Source: Archangium violaceum Cb vi76
GTDB taxonomy: Bacteria > Myxococcota > Myxococcia > Myxococcales > Myxococcaceae
DNA: 54,355 nucleotides
Assembly (NCBI RefSeq): GCF_000733295.1
Contig: NZ_JPMI01000121.1
Span: forward strand, 1-54,355
Direction of reading: 5' to 3'
Position 1 is the first letter of the stretch, and every line of letters starts with the position of its first letter. Below are positions 32,437 to 40,830 of the stretch, piece after piece. The translations under genes were made by a program, and so were the position numbers. The notes beneath the pieces are model-generated. The model saw nothing but the letters and a program-made list of their open reading frames with translations, was not told the DNA's origin and made no database searches.

Positions 32437-35400
32437 ATGGGCGTGTCTCCTTGGGTCAAGGCACTTCAGGCCCTGCTGCTCGCAAGCTGCCTCGTCGCCA
32501 GCATGAGCGCCGTCGGCGAAGAGCTGAGACGAGAGCGGGTGACGCTCTCGTTCAACGCGCATGCGCGAGCCCAAGCCCCTCTCCCTCGTGTGGAAGACTG
32601 GAAGGGGGACCTGCTCTCCCTCCAGGTGATGGACCCCGGCACCCTCGTGGTGGAGGCAGGCGATGAAGTCATCGCGGCGGGCGAGCTCCTCTGGGGCGAG
32701 GGCACGCGGCTGCGGGTGGAGCCACGCAGGGGCTACCCGCCCGCGCCGCTGCCCCGGCTGGTGAGTCCCGAGCCGGGTCGGGAAGAGGTGGAGGTTGACG
32801 TCCCGGAGGGAGTGGGTGCTGGAGGGGTGCTCACGCTCACCTATGAGTGGGGCCACGAGGACACGCCTGCCCTGGAGCGCACCTGGCGCCTGCCGCCCAT
32901 GGAGGAGCTTCCACCCGAGTGGCTCGAGGACGAGTGGGTTGAGACGGAGCAGGAGGGCACGCCGGAGGACGAGGGGGACAGCGCGCTGGCCTTCCTCTTG
33001 CCACGGCAGGCCCCGCTCCCCGTCCAGGTGGACCCGGAGCGTCCGGAGTTGCTCTGGGTTCCCGCGTACGCCTCGCGGGAGGAGCTCGCCTCGCGACTCT
33101 TCGGGGATGCGTCCGCAGTGGGCGCCTTCGACTTCGAGCTCCGCACGGCGCCCCCCAACGCAGAAGGGGCGCCACGCCAGTGTGTACGCGTGCGCCAGCC
33201 GCCCGCTTTGCGGCCCGAGCTCCTCGCGCAGGTTCGCGGCGCCCTGGACGAACGACTGAAAACGGATGTCACGTGGAGCCGCGCCTGGCTCTCGGCGGAT
33301 TTCCTGGACAGGCCCGGGGCCGAAGCGCTCGTGAAGCGTGGCCTGCGCTGGTCTCAACGCTCGGAGATTCCAGACGGCTCCGGCCAGAGCTACTTCGACA
33401 GCTACCTCCAGACACTGGCGCCTTGGCGGGACGCGAAGCCACTCGGGCTGCTGGGGGACACGCTCGCCCAGGACTGGCACTTCCTCGGAGAGGCCTCCGA
33501 GCCCCTGCAGAAGGCCATCGCCCTGCGCTCCAAGCGCTGGAAGACGCGCTACACCATCACGGATGGCTCACCCGTTCTCTCACCTGGAGACGTGGTGGGG
33601 CGCTTCTACTTCCCGGACGGCGCCAGCGTTCACGTGTACCTCCAGGAGCTTCTCACCGAAGAGCGTACCGAGGAGCGTGCGGAGATCCGGCTCCGCAACC
33701 TTCCCCCAAACGGCCCGCGCGTCATCATCCCCGGCGAGGATGGGCACTGGCGTGGCTACAGCGCCGACTTCCGCCTCGCCGCGGGCGCCCCCGAACCGTT
33801 GGATCACCCCGAGGGTGACTTCTACTGGTACTACCCCGGGACAGTCTTCATCCGCCCGGACGATTGGCGGCTGGGAATGGGCAGCGGCACGGGCGAACTG
33901 GCGGCCTTGCGGCAGGCGATTCTCACTGCCGCCCTGGCCAGGGCAACACCAGAGACACCGGAGCCCCTCTTCGGGCTGGACTACGATGTGCTCTCCCTTC
34001 TCTCCCGGGACGAGCGCCTGGGCGTTTTCGACACCGTCCTCGAGCGCTCGGCACTCACCTCCGAAGGTCTGCAGGAGGGCGCCGCTCAACTGCTCGGGCG
34101 GGTGGTGCTGTCCATGCCCGCCGAGGAGTTTCCCACCCTGGAGCGCAGGCTCACCTCGGGCGAAGCGCTGGAAAAGCTGCTCGGCAGCAACGCGCCGCAC
34201 AAGGTGCTGCTGGGGCAGGTCTTCACCCAGAAAGCGCTGGCCTCGTTTCCACTCGTGCTCGGCTCGCTCGACGAGCTGCCCACCTTCGAGCTGGGGCACG
34301 AAGGCGGGACGGCATACCTGGTGAACGTGTCCTCCGGGCGGGTCCCCACGAAGCGGGTGGCGGCGGAGACGTGGGACATGAAGAAGGGAGTGAGCCTGGA
34401 ATCAGAGCCCGCGCTGCCCCAGGAGGCTGCAGGGGCCTCGCAGCGCATGGCCCTGTACTTCGAGCCGGTGAGGCACAGCTTCCAGGCCCGTTACGGCTCC
34501 TCGACGGAACCGGACACGCGTAGCCGCGCCTTTCACCCGCTGGAGTGGGTGCGTGTGGAAATCCACGGGCAACAGCCGCGCACGCAAGTCATGACGGCCA
34601 TGGAGCTGGCCCTGCACGCCTCCCTGCCGGATGAAGCGCTTCTCTGGGAGGCGGTGAGCCGCATCTCCGAGATGCACATGTTCTACCACGCCGTGTCTGC
34701 ATGGACGAAGGCACCGCTGCTGCCAGGTGTGCCAGCCACCGCCGCGGAAGGTGGCCCCGTGGCTGCGGCGCAGCGGACGGCGGTACGTCAGTTCGTGGGC
34801 CAGATGACCCTGCTGACGACTCTGGCGGTGGTAGACACCTGGCGCGAAGAGCTGTCGCGGACAGTGGCGGGACGGTACTTCCTCGCGGTGCATGACCTGG
34901 CACTGCTCGCGCTGGCCGCGCGGGACATTTCCAAGCTCATCGACTCGGGCATATGGCGCGAGCTGGCGTACCGGGGTGGGCTGCTGCTGAGTCAGTCTGG
35001 CGCACGGGCCTCAGCGGGACTGCGCGAGTCCCTGGAATCCATACAGGCCCTGGCCAAGACGCTGGAGCGAATGCTCGCCGAGGGCAAGGCCGTTGCGACA
35101 CCGGACGGACTGCGCTTTCCCTTTCCTGTCCGCGCCGAGGCCTTCAAGCAGGCCTTTTTCGCCATACGCGGAGAAATGGCCGCCGCACGGGCCCTCGGCG
35201 GCATTCGGAGCGCGGGGCTCGCGGCTGAGGACGCCGAGAAGACACTGGAAGCGCTGAAACTGCTGGCGGCGGAGAGCCAAGAGATGGCGCTCGCCTACGG
35301 TTCGGTGGCACGACGGGCGGCCGACCTGCCGGCCGACAAGGCACAGTCCTACCTCGCCGCCGTGGAATCGCTGCGCTCCTCTGCGCGCGGCGCGGTGAAA

Positions 35401-36198
35401 ACGACACTACCGGGATTGCTGCATCGCTCCGGAGCGTCGAGCGTGAAGGAGCCACTCGCCTTCGTGAAGGAAGCCGAGTGGCTCGTCAGTCACCCAGAAC
35501 TGGACGCCGAGGCAGTGGTTGAGTTGGCGAGGAAAGCTCGACGAGGCAGCGTGGACCTGGGGTGGTTGCGCTCGACGGGGCTGAATCTCGAGTACCTCAA
35601 CTTCATGGGCAGGAACGAGAAGACAGCTTGGAAACTATTCCAACAAGCAGCGGAAGAACCGTGGAACCTGGCGGTGCAACGGCGGGCGCGCGAGCAACTT
35701 CGAGGCATTGCGGTGGAGATGCTGACAGAGCGCAATGCGCAGAAGCTCTTCCCAGGCTTCCGATTGACCGGGCGTCAAGTACCGCTGGAAGAGGGGCATA
35801 TCATTGACAACGTGCTTACGGCGGCAATGGGGCAGCGGCTCCAACATGGGGTAGAAGTAAAGGGTTGGAACAAAGACAGGTGGCGCATGGCGCTCAATGC
35901 ATGGAATACCAAGCAGGACGCGCAGGCGCTCAGTGAACAGCAGGCGGCACTAGCAAACCAACTACAGCGCCTGCGGGAACAACTCGCCGATGCGGCGAAG
36001 CCCCCCCGAGGGAATCCCTTTCTCGTCATCACTGACAAGCTGAGTGGGCCAACCAAGGAGAAGCTCTCGGACTTCCTGAACAGAAACGCACGGGGCACAC
36101 AGATCATCGAGGTAGAGGAAGTCCGAATACTGGAGCAGACGAAGCAGTTCCGAGCAGCGCTCAATTTGCCGGAGCACTTGCCTGGAGGTGTACAATGA
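32437..36198 (+). CDS. Large polymorphic toxin with PD-(D/E)xK-like C-terminal domain
   Basis: 1253 aa; GGGAGGG precedes the ATG. The N-terminus is an export signal, either a lipoprotein signal (LASC at 15-18) or a standard one cut near 26. The long middle (30-1080) has no recognised catalytic motif: an acidic linker near 165-185, a beta-rich region, then a helical Ala-rich region from about 780 with a hydrophobic stretch near 800-850. The last ~150 residues hold D1124 (EGHIIDNVLTA) and E1140-V-K1142 (GVEVKGW), the spacing of a PD-(D/E)xK nuclease core, then a Gln/Leu helical hairpin. The ATGA overlap with a small downstream gene and a fall in GC at the C-terminal end are typical of a toxin tip plus immunity gene. 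Confidence 0.74.
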   Translation: MGVSPWVKALQALLLASCLVASMSAVGEELRRERVTLSFNAHARAQAPLPRVEDWKGDLLSLQVMDPGTLVVEAGDEVIAAGELLWGEGTRLRVEPRRGYPPAPLPRLVSPEPGREEVEVDVPEGVGAGGVLTLTYEWGHEDTPALERTWRLPPMEELPPEWLEDEWVETEQEGTPEDEGDSALAFLLPRQAPLPVQVDPERPELLWVPAYASREELASRLFGDASAVGAFDFELRTAPPNAEGAPRQCVRVRQPPALRPELLAQVRGALDERLKTDVTWSRAWLSADFLDRPGAEALVKRGLRWSQRSEIPDGSGQSYFDSYLQTLAPWRDAKPLGLLGDTLAQDWHFLGEASEPLQKAIALRSKRWKTRYTITDGSPVLSPGDVVGRFYFPDGASVHVYLQELLTEERTEERAEIRLRNLPPNGPRVIIPGEDGHWRGYSADFRLAAGAPEPLDHPEGDFYWYYPGTVFIRPDDWRLGMGSGTGELAALRQAILTAALARATPETPEPLFGLDYDVLSLLSRDERLGVFDTVLERSALTSEGLQEGAAQLLGRVVLSMPAEEFPTLERRLTSGEALEKLLGSNAPHKVLLGQVFTQKALASFPLVLGSLDELPTFELGHEGGTAYLVNVSSGRVPTKRVAAETWDMKKGVSLESEPALPQEAAGASQRMALYFEPVRHSFQARYGSSTEPDTRSRAFHPLEWVRVEIHGQQPRTQVMTAMELALHASLPDEALLWEAVSRISEMHMFYHAVSAWTKAPLLPGVPATAAEGGPVAAAQRTAVRQFVGQMTLLTTLAVVDTWREELSRTVAGRYFLAVHDLALLALAARDISKLIDSGIWRELAYRGGLLLSQSGARASAGLRESLESIQALAKTLERMLAEGKAVATPDGLRFPFPVRAEAFKQAFFAIRGEMAAARALGGIRSAGLAAEDAEKTLEALKLLAAESQEMALAYGSVARRAADLPADKAQSYLAAVESLRSSARGAVKTTLPGLLHRSGASSVKEPLAFVKEAEWLVSHPELDAEAVVELARKARRGSVDLGWLRSTGLNLEYLNFMGRNEKTAWKLFQQAAEEPWNLAVQRRAREQLRGIAVEMLTERNAQKLFPGFRLTGRQVPLEEGHIIDNVLTAAMGQRLQHGVEVKGWNKDRWRMALNAWNTKQDAQALSEQQAALANQLQRLREQLADAAKPPRGNPFLVITDKLSGPTKEKLSDFLNRNARGTQIIEVEEVRILEQTKQFRAALNLPEHLPGGVQ

Positions 36199-36980
36199 GC
36201 CGGTGGCCTCTCTGGGCGGTCCTGGCCTCAGGTGAGCCAGCATGGCTGGAGCGCCGTGCCTACGACGCACTGGGGTTGGAAAAGGGGGAGGAGGGCGAAG
36301 AAGGACCACCTTTCGAGGTGTGCCTGGGACATGGCCGCTATCACGGCCTCGTAGGCTCCAACCCCATCGACGTTGGCGCCGAGATTCAGATCGCCAAGGA
36401 ACTATCGCTTGAAGGTGATGAGCCCGTGTACTCGATTGAGCGCGCCAACGATCCCTGGACCGTCATGTCGTGGCGGAAGGGCACCCCGGATGTCTTGGAG
36501 CGCGATCCAGAATCCCTGGCGAAGTCTCTCGGTTGTACTCTGCCAGGAGGCGAGAAATCGCATCACCGAGCAGAGAGAAGCCCCTTGCGCAAGGCCGCAC
36601 TGGTAGAAGGAGTCCGAGCACAAGAGGCGCTTCGGGTGCTGGAGGAGGATGCTGGCGAGCCACTCACCCCAGGACGCTATCGGCTTGAGGACACGCCGCG
36701 TGGGCTCCTTGTTTCCAGCGGAACTGGCGACATAGGGTTTGCCGACATCACGGTGTCGGAACGGATTCCCCATGCCACTATATACGCAGTTATCGCCTCG
36801 CCGGACCTGGAGGAGTTTATCGTGACCGTGAGGCGAGGGGGTGAGGGCATCGAAGAGTTCGCGCAGCCGCCTGATGTGTTTCCGCGTCTACCGGTCGTCA
36901 GTGAGATCAAGGGCGAGCGCTTGCCCGAGCGGATTCTCGCGGCGCTGGGCATCCCGGCGGAGTGGTTCCGGAATGAATGA
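36195..36980 (+). CDS. Putative immunity protein for the adjacent toxin
   Basis: 261 aa. The ATG overlaps the toxin stop (ATGA at 36195-36198), and GGAGG lies 6 bases upstream, so translation is coupled. No signal peptide is present, so it is cytoplasmic, where the toxin's nuclease would act. I recognise no family: residues 1-60 carry WPLWAVLASGEPAWLERRAYDALGL; the middle is acidic; the end (LPVVSEIKGERLPERILAALGIPAEWF) looks like a closing helix. The immunity role rests on position, size and composition only. Base composition is less GC-rich than in the kinase downstream, like the toxin tip, which suggests joint transfer. Confidence 0.65.
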   Translation: MSRWPLWAVLASGEPAWLERRAYDALGLEKGEEGEEGPPFEVCLGHGRYHGLVGSNPIDVGAEIQIAKELSLEGDEPVYSIERANDPWTVMSWRKGTPDVLERDPESLAKSLGCTLPGGEKSHHRAERSPLRKAALVEGVRAQEALRVLEEDAGEPLTPGRYRLEDTPRGLLVSSGTGDIGFADITVSERIPHATIYAVIASPDLEEFIVTVRRGGEGIEEFAQPPDVFPRLPVVSEIKGERLPERILAALGIPAEWFRNE

Positions 36981-37277
36981 CGGGTGCTGCGGCGGCCTCG
37001 CCCAGGTCCCGGCCATTCGGCCGAGCGGAGTGACAGCCACCTCTCCGCATCGCCCCTCTTCCGTCTCTCTTCGGAGCCCCTCCGTCCACCGTCGAACGCC
37101 CACCTCAGCTACAGAAGATCCCGAAAATGGATGAGTCGGAGAACCCGATCATGAGCCTCACTCCGGCTGTGCTTCCCGCTGAGCGCCCCGAGGACCCAGA
37201 CGCCGCATCCCCGACTCCCGAGGTCAGGGTCTGGCCGCTCTTCTCCCTGGTAGTGTCCGCGGCTTCCGGAGGGACGC
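36981..37277. other. Intergenic region between immunity gene and kinase gene
   Basis: About 300 bases without a convincing gene. Several frames are open over parts of it, but their peptides are Arg/Ser/Pro-rich shadows. The last 15 bases hold the kinase Shine-Dalgarno GGAGG (about 5 bases before ATG 37278). No clear terminator with a U-tract and no sigma-70 promoter could be picked out by eye. Confidence 0.5.
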
Positions 37278-38951
37278 ATGTTCGACGAAGGCGGTCCGTT
37301 GTGGGGGGTAGTGCCCGAGCTCACGCCTGGCACGGAGGTGGCCGGCTTCACCGTGGAGGGGACGATCGCCTCCGGCAGCTTCGGCACCGTGTACCGCGCG
37401 AGGCGGAGCGGAAAGCCCTACGCCGTCAAGCTGGTGGCCATCCACCCTCGAGGTGACCGGGAAGCCGCCGCGCTGCGCCTGGTGCGGCACCCCAACGTGG
37501 TGACCTTCCACGGCTATGGCCTCTGGCCCGAGGAGGAGCCGCGCTTCCTCGTCCTGGCCCTGGAGCTCGTCGAGGGCCTCACGCTCGACGCCTGGGCGGC
37601 CCGGGAGAATCCCTCCGCGCTCAAGCTGGTGATGCGGGTGTTGTTGCCCCTGGCGCTCACCCTGGCGGACGTCCATGCCTCGGGCGTGGTGCACCGGGAC
37701 CTCAAGGAGGCCAACATCGTCATGCGCGAGTCGGACGGGCAACCGGTGCTGGTGGACTTCGGCGCGGCGGGCCTCAAGGAGGGAGCGCTCCGCCTGACGA
37801 TGAGGCTGCCGCCAGGCACCGCCGAGTACCGCAGCCCCGAGGTGTTGCGCTTCGCGAAGCAGTGGGAGGGCGAGCACTACCCCTTCTCACCGGGAGATGA
37901 CCTGTGGGCCCTGGGGGTCGTCATCTACGGTCTGTTGACGCGCACGCTGCCCTTCGGAGACCGGAACGACCCCGGGTTGAATCGGGCCATCCTCGAGGAG
38001 ACGCCGCCGGCCCCGAATGAGCTCAACCCGCGTGTGCCCCAGGTCTTGAGCGACGTGTGCATGGGGTTGCTGGAGAAGAAGCTCGAGGACCGCTACCCGG
38101 ACGCCAAGGCACTCGCGGAGGACCTGGTGCAAGTGTGCACCGAGGCGGACTCCTCCTGGCGCACGCCGATGTTTCCGAGAAGCGGCCACGAGAGCCCACC
38201 CGCTCCGGCGGAGCCCGGACGCCCGTTCCGCTGGCGTTGGTGGGCTGCTGGCGGGCTCGTTCTCACCTCGGCTCTGGCGCTCCTGTTGTATGCGCTTCAC
38301 GGTGGCACCCCACGCACGGCGTCGCCTTCCTCACCCGCGACGCTTCAGGACGCCTCTGGCCAGGAAGTCGTGCCTCCGGCCAGGGTGGCTGAAGGTACGC
38401 CCAGCGCGGCCCCACCGCCCGCGCCCGTCGCCGCCGCGACGAACAACGAGGAGCCCACGATGCAGAAGTCCAAGACGATCCGCACCCTGGTTGCCGCTGG
38501 CTGCGTTGCCAGCGCTGGCTGCGTGAGCACGCCGAAAGCGCGTCCCCAGCCCCCTCCCGAGGAGTGCCCGCCTGGAGCGGCAGAGACGCATAAGCGCTAC
38601 GGGCTTCGTCTCGGGGGGATCCATGGCGCGCATTTCGGCCCTCTGCGTGAGGGGTTCCGCTACGTCCCCGTGCGCGACAAGGAGGAGGTTTCCGCCGAGA
38701 TCATCGGCCCGTGGGGCCTCTTCCCCGATTGGACCATCTTCTCTGGACGCCTCTACTCCGGTGCGGAGCGCGTCTACGGTCGCTTCACCAAGGCCACGCT
38801 GCCTGGCGGGGAGACTGTGCCCGTGTGCCTCCAGATGATGACGATCGGTCGGCGCCCGCCGCTCGGCGTTGAGCTGGAGGCTGGGAGTACGGCTTCCCGG
38901 CCGATCATCCACCCTTCTGTCAGTGTTCAGGTCGTCGAGCGCTTCGAGTAG
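37278..38951 (+). CDS. Eukaryote-like Ser/Thr protein kinase fused to a lipoprotein-like C-terminal domain
   Basis: 557 aa. The kinase domain (about 22-285) is complete: GSFGTVY glycine loop, catalytic Lys in YAVKLV, HRDLKEAN, DFGAAG and SPE in place of APE, so it is probably active. A transmembrane helix follows at about 318-340 (WWAAGGLVLTSALALLLYAL). Then, after an Ala/Pro linker, the chain contains an in-frame Met at residue 395 (base 38460) starting MQKSKTIRTLVAAGCVASAGC, itself a perfect lipoprotein signal with lipobox ASAGC, and preceded by GAGGAG 7 bases upstream. The C-terminal ~130 residues are a small beta domain (LFPDWTIFSGRLYSGAERVYGRF). Whether the tail is made as a fusion, separately, or both is open. 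The DUF2381 gene follows 8 bases later. Confidence 0.87.
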   Translation: MFDEGGPLWGVVPELTPGTEVAGFTVEGTIASGSFGTVYRARRSGKPYAVKLVAIHPRGDREAAALRLVRHPNVVTFHGYGLWPEEEPRFLVLALELVEGLTLDAWAARENPSALKLVMRVLLPLALTLADVHASGVVHRDLKEANIVMRESDGQPVLVDFGAAGLKEGALRLTMRLPPGTAEYRSPEVLRFAKQWEGEHYPFSPGDDLWALGVVIYGLLTRTLPFGDRNDPGLNRAILEETPPAPNELNPRVPQVLSDVCMGLLEKKLEDRYPDAKALAEDLVQVCTEADSSWRTPMFPRSGHESPPAPAEPGRPFRWRWWAAGGLVLTSALALLLYALHGGTPRTASPSSPATLQDASGQEVVPPARVAEGTPSAAPPPAPVAAATNNEEPTMQKSKTIRTLVAAGCVASAGCVSTPKARPQPPPEECPPGAAETHKRYGLRLGGIHGAHFGPLREGFRYVPVRDKEEVSAEIIGPWGLFPDWTIFSGRLYSGAERVYGRFTKATLPGGETVPVCLQMMTIGRRPPLGVELEAGSTASRPIIHPSVSVQVVERFE

Positions 38952-38959
38952 AGCCACCC

Positions 38960-39847
38960 ATGCTCCTGACAGCATCTGCCTCCCTGGTGGTCCTGCTTGT
39001 CCAGGCGAGCTCGCGACAGCCGCCCGGCATGCATCCCTGTGAGGATATCGAGCGCATCGAGTTATCCATGGCTCCTCGGATCAATGCGGAGGTGTGCGTC
39101 AGCCCAGGTCTCCTGACGGGCTTCCTCTTCGACACCCCGGTGGACGTCGAGCTTCAGGATGAGGTCCGCTTCGCTGAGTTGTTGCGCGGCAAGAGCAGTT
39201 TCAGCCTCGTTCCACCACCGGACATGGTGCCTGGAGAGCGGCTCCGGCTCACGGCGCGTCTCCAAGGAGGAGCGCAGAGTGTGACCTTCTCGCTGGTGGC
39301 CTCGCCGGGGCGTTCGACCCGGCAGGTGGAGGTGTACCGGGACCCGCGTTCCCGGGCCTCGTTGCTCCAGGAGAATGTTCAGGAGCACGCGAAGAACCAG
39401 GAGCTGCGGGAGGCGGTCGAGCGGCTGCGCGCCCAACTGACCCAGTCCGGTGGGCTCCGCGGCCTTCTTCTCGCTGGATCATTGGACGACACCGGCATCC
39501 CAGTGTGGGAGTTGAAGGTCGGGCGGGATGAACAGGAATCGGACGACGCCCTCTACGCCTCGCGAGTCATCACCTATCGGTCCCTGAACACCGTGGCGGG
39601 AGAGGTGTGGTTGATGAACTCCGGCACCACGTCCTGGCGCGTAGAGGGCGCGTCCTTGCTGAGCGCTGATGGCGAGAAACTGGAGGGCGTGCGCGTCGGG
39701 CAGACTGAACCCATCCCGCCCCAGCAGTCCCGGCGGGTATTCTTTGAAGCAGACGCAGCGCGTGGAGTTCTTCGCGGAGAGGTGATGCTCCGTCTGTGGG
39801 GCGCGGATGGTCGCACCCTCACCATCCCCAAGGTGCCGTTGCCGTAG
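38960..39847 (+). CDS. DUF2381 family (TIGR02268-like) myxobacterial protein
   Basis: 295 aa. The N-terminus MLLTASASLVVLLVQASSRQ is a signal peptide. The remainder matches the layout of the Myxococcus paralogous family TIGR02268/DUF2381: an N-terminal beta domain (RIELSMAPRINAEVCVSPGLLTGFLFDTPV ... FSLVPPPDMVPGERLRLTARL), a short helical segment (ENVQEHAKNQELREAVERLRAQL) and a C-terminal beta domain (VWLMNSGTTSWRVEGASLLSADGEKL). The biochemical role is unknown. Family members often lie beside Ser/Thr kinase genes, as here with an 8-base gap, so it may be a periplasmic sensor or target for the kinase; that is inference. Confidence 0.83.
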   Translation: MLLTASASLVVLLVQASSRQPPGMHPCEDIERIELSMAPRINAEVCVSPGLLTGFLFDTPVDVELQDEVRFAELLRGKSSFSLVPPPDMVPGERLRLTARLQGGAQSVTFSLVASPGRSTRQVEVYRDPRSRASLLQENVQEHAKNQELREAVERLRAQLTQSGGLRGLLLAGSLDDTGIPVWELKVGRDEQESDDALYASRVITYRSLNTVAGEVWLMNSGTTSWRVEGASLLSADGEKLEGVRVGQTEPIPPQQSRRVFFEADAARGVLRGEVMLRLWGADGRTLTIPKVPLP

Positions 39848-39857
39848 ACCGCGACTC

Positions 39858-39898
39858 CAAAAAAGGCCAGTCCCCGAGGACAGTTCCTCTGCCCGGCC
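39858..39898 (-). terminator. Minus-strand intrinsic terminator-like structure with U6 tract
   Basis: On the minus strand an outer stem AGGCC/GGCCT (39894-39898 with 39863-39867) and an inner GAGGA/TCCTC stem are followed directly by six T residues (plus-strand A-tract 39858-39863). This orientation has no minus-strand gene upstream within 900 bases, so it may block antisense transcription or end an unseen small RNA. Confidence 0.4.
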
Positions 39899-39910
39899 TC
39901 CCAAGGAAAA

Positions 39911-39944
39911 GAGCGGGGCGTGCGCAACGGGCACGGCCCCGCTC
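39911..39944 (+). terminator. GC-rich hairpin after the DUF2381 gene
   Basis: GAGCGGGGC plus GTGC (39911-39923) pair with GCAC plus GCCCCGCTC (39931-39944) around the loop GCAACGG, with one bulged G, a 13-bp stem. It lies 64 bases after the DUF2381 stop. There is no U-tract. The rest of the space to 40113 contains no gene that I can support. Confidence 0.5.
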
Positions 39945-40122
39945 GGTTCCTGGTGAAGCGGTGTGGTCCTGGTCTCGTGGGGGCAACTGGACGGCTGCCC
40001 GGCCGCTGGGGGGCTGGGCAGGTGAGGCGAGAGCCCCTCCGCCGTGCAAAGCCGGCCCTGGACTTTCCCGAGGGGCCCCGGAGGTTGGGAGTGCGCAAGT
40101 TCGTAACCGGAGGATGTACGGA

Positions 40123-40794
40123 GTGCCCAAGGCAATCGTCTTCGAGGTGGATGGGACGCTGGTGGACACCAACGTGCTTCGTGCGCGGGCCTGGCAGGAA
40201 GCGTTGGCGCGCTACGGCCGTCAGGTGCGTCTGCCCCGGGTGCTCGCGCACATGGCGCGGATGGGGGACCAATTCCTCTCCGTATTCCTCCCCGAGGACG
40301 AGTACCTGCGCTACGCCGATGAGCTGGCGAGCTTCTACCGGGCCCTCTTCCACGAGGAGTACCTGCACAAGGTGAGGCCCTTCCGGGGGGCTCCCGAGCT
40401 GCTGCGGCACCTCCGGGAGGATGGCTGGCGCATCGCCCTGGCCTCCACCGCGGACCCCGACGAGCTGGAGCACTACATCGAGCTGCTCGGGGTGGAGGAG
40501 CTCATCGACGCGCGCACCACGGACGCGGAGGTGGACCGCAACCGGTTGCACGAGGAGATTCCCGCCGAGGCCGTCCGGCTGCTGGGGCTCGATGGGACCG
40601 ACGACGTGCTGGCCATCGCGGGCCTGCCCTACGACGCCGAGGGCGCGGTGCGCCTGGGAATGCGCTGTGTCGGCCTGGTGTGCGGCGGCTTCACGGACGA
40701 GGAGCTCCGCTCCGCCGGGGCGCTCGCCGTCTTCGGCACGCCGTTGGATCTGCTCACGCGCTACGCCGATTCTCCCCTCGGCGCGGTGGGTTGA
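40123..40794 (+). CDS. HAD-superfamily protein with altered catalytic motifs
   Basis: About 223 aa. The start is set at GTG 40123, because GGAGG (40109-40113) is 9 bases upstream of it but abuts the ATG at 40114, which would add three residues. The fold is that of HAD phosphatases of the beta-phosphoglucomutase type: PKAIVFEVDGTLVDTN, a helical cap, then ALASTADPDELEHYIELLGV and VLAIAGLPYDAEGAVRLGMRCVGL. The nucleophile Asp of DxDGT is Glu (FEVDGT), and the motif IV GD is AG (IAGLPYD). These changes make ordinary phosphatase activity doubtful. It may be a regulatory or structural relative. Confidence 0.82.
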   Translation: MPKAIVFEVDGTLVDTNVLRARAWQEALARYGRQVRLPRVLAHMARMGDQFLSVFLPEDEYLRYADELASFYRALFHEEYLHKVRPFRGAPELLRHLREDGWRIALASTADPDELEHYIELLGVEELIDARTTDAEVDRNRLHEEIPAEAVRLLGLDGTDDVLAIAGLPYDAEGAVRLGMRCVGLVCGGFTDEELRSAGALAVFGTPLDLLTRYADSPLGAVG

Positions 40795-40821
40795 GCCGGG
40801 CCCCTCGCGGGCACCCGGCTC
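40793..40821. terminator. Hairpin between convergent HAD and desaturase genes
   Basis: GAGCCGGG (40793-40800) pairs with CCCGGCTC (40814-40821), an 8-bp perfect stem that begins at the HAD stop codon and ends 9 bases before the desaturase stop. Its symmetry and place suit a bidirectional terminator; there is no U-tract on either strand. Confidence 0.5.
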
Positions 40822-40830
40822 CCGTTCCGC

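Noticed and set aside
37127-37456. Short plus-strand frame overlapping the kinase start
   Set aside because: It runs into the kinase domain in another frame; the kinase has the glycine loop and a good Shine-Dalgarno at 37278.
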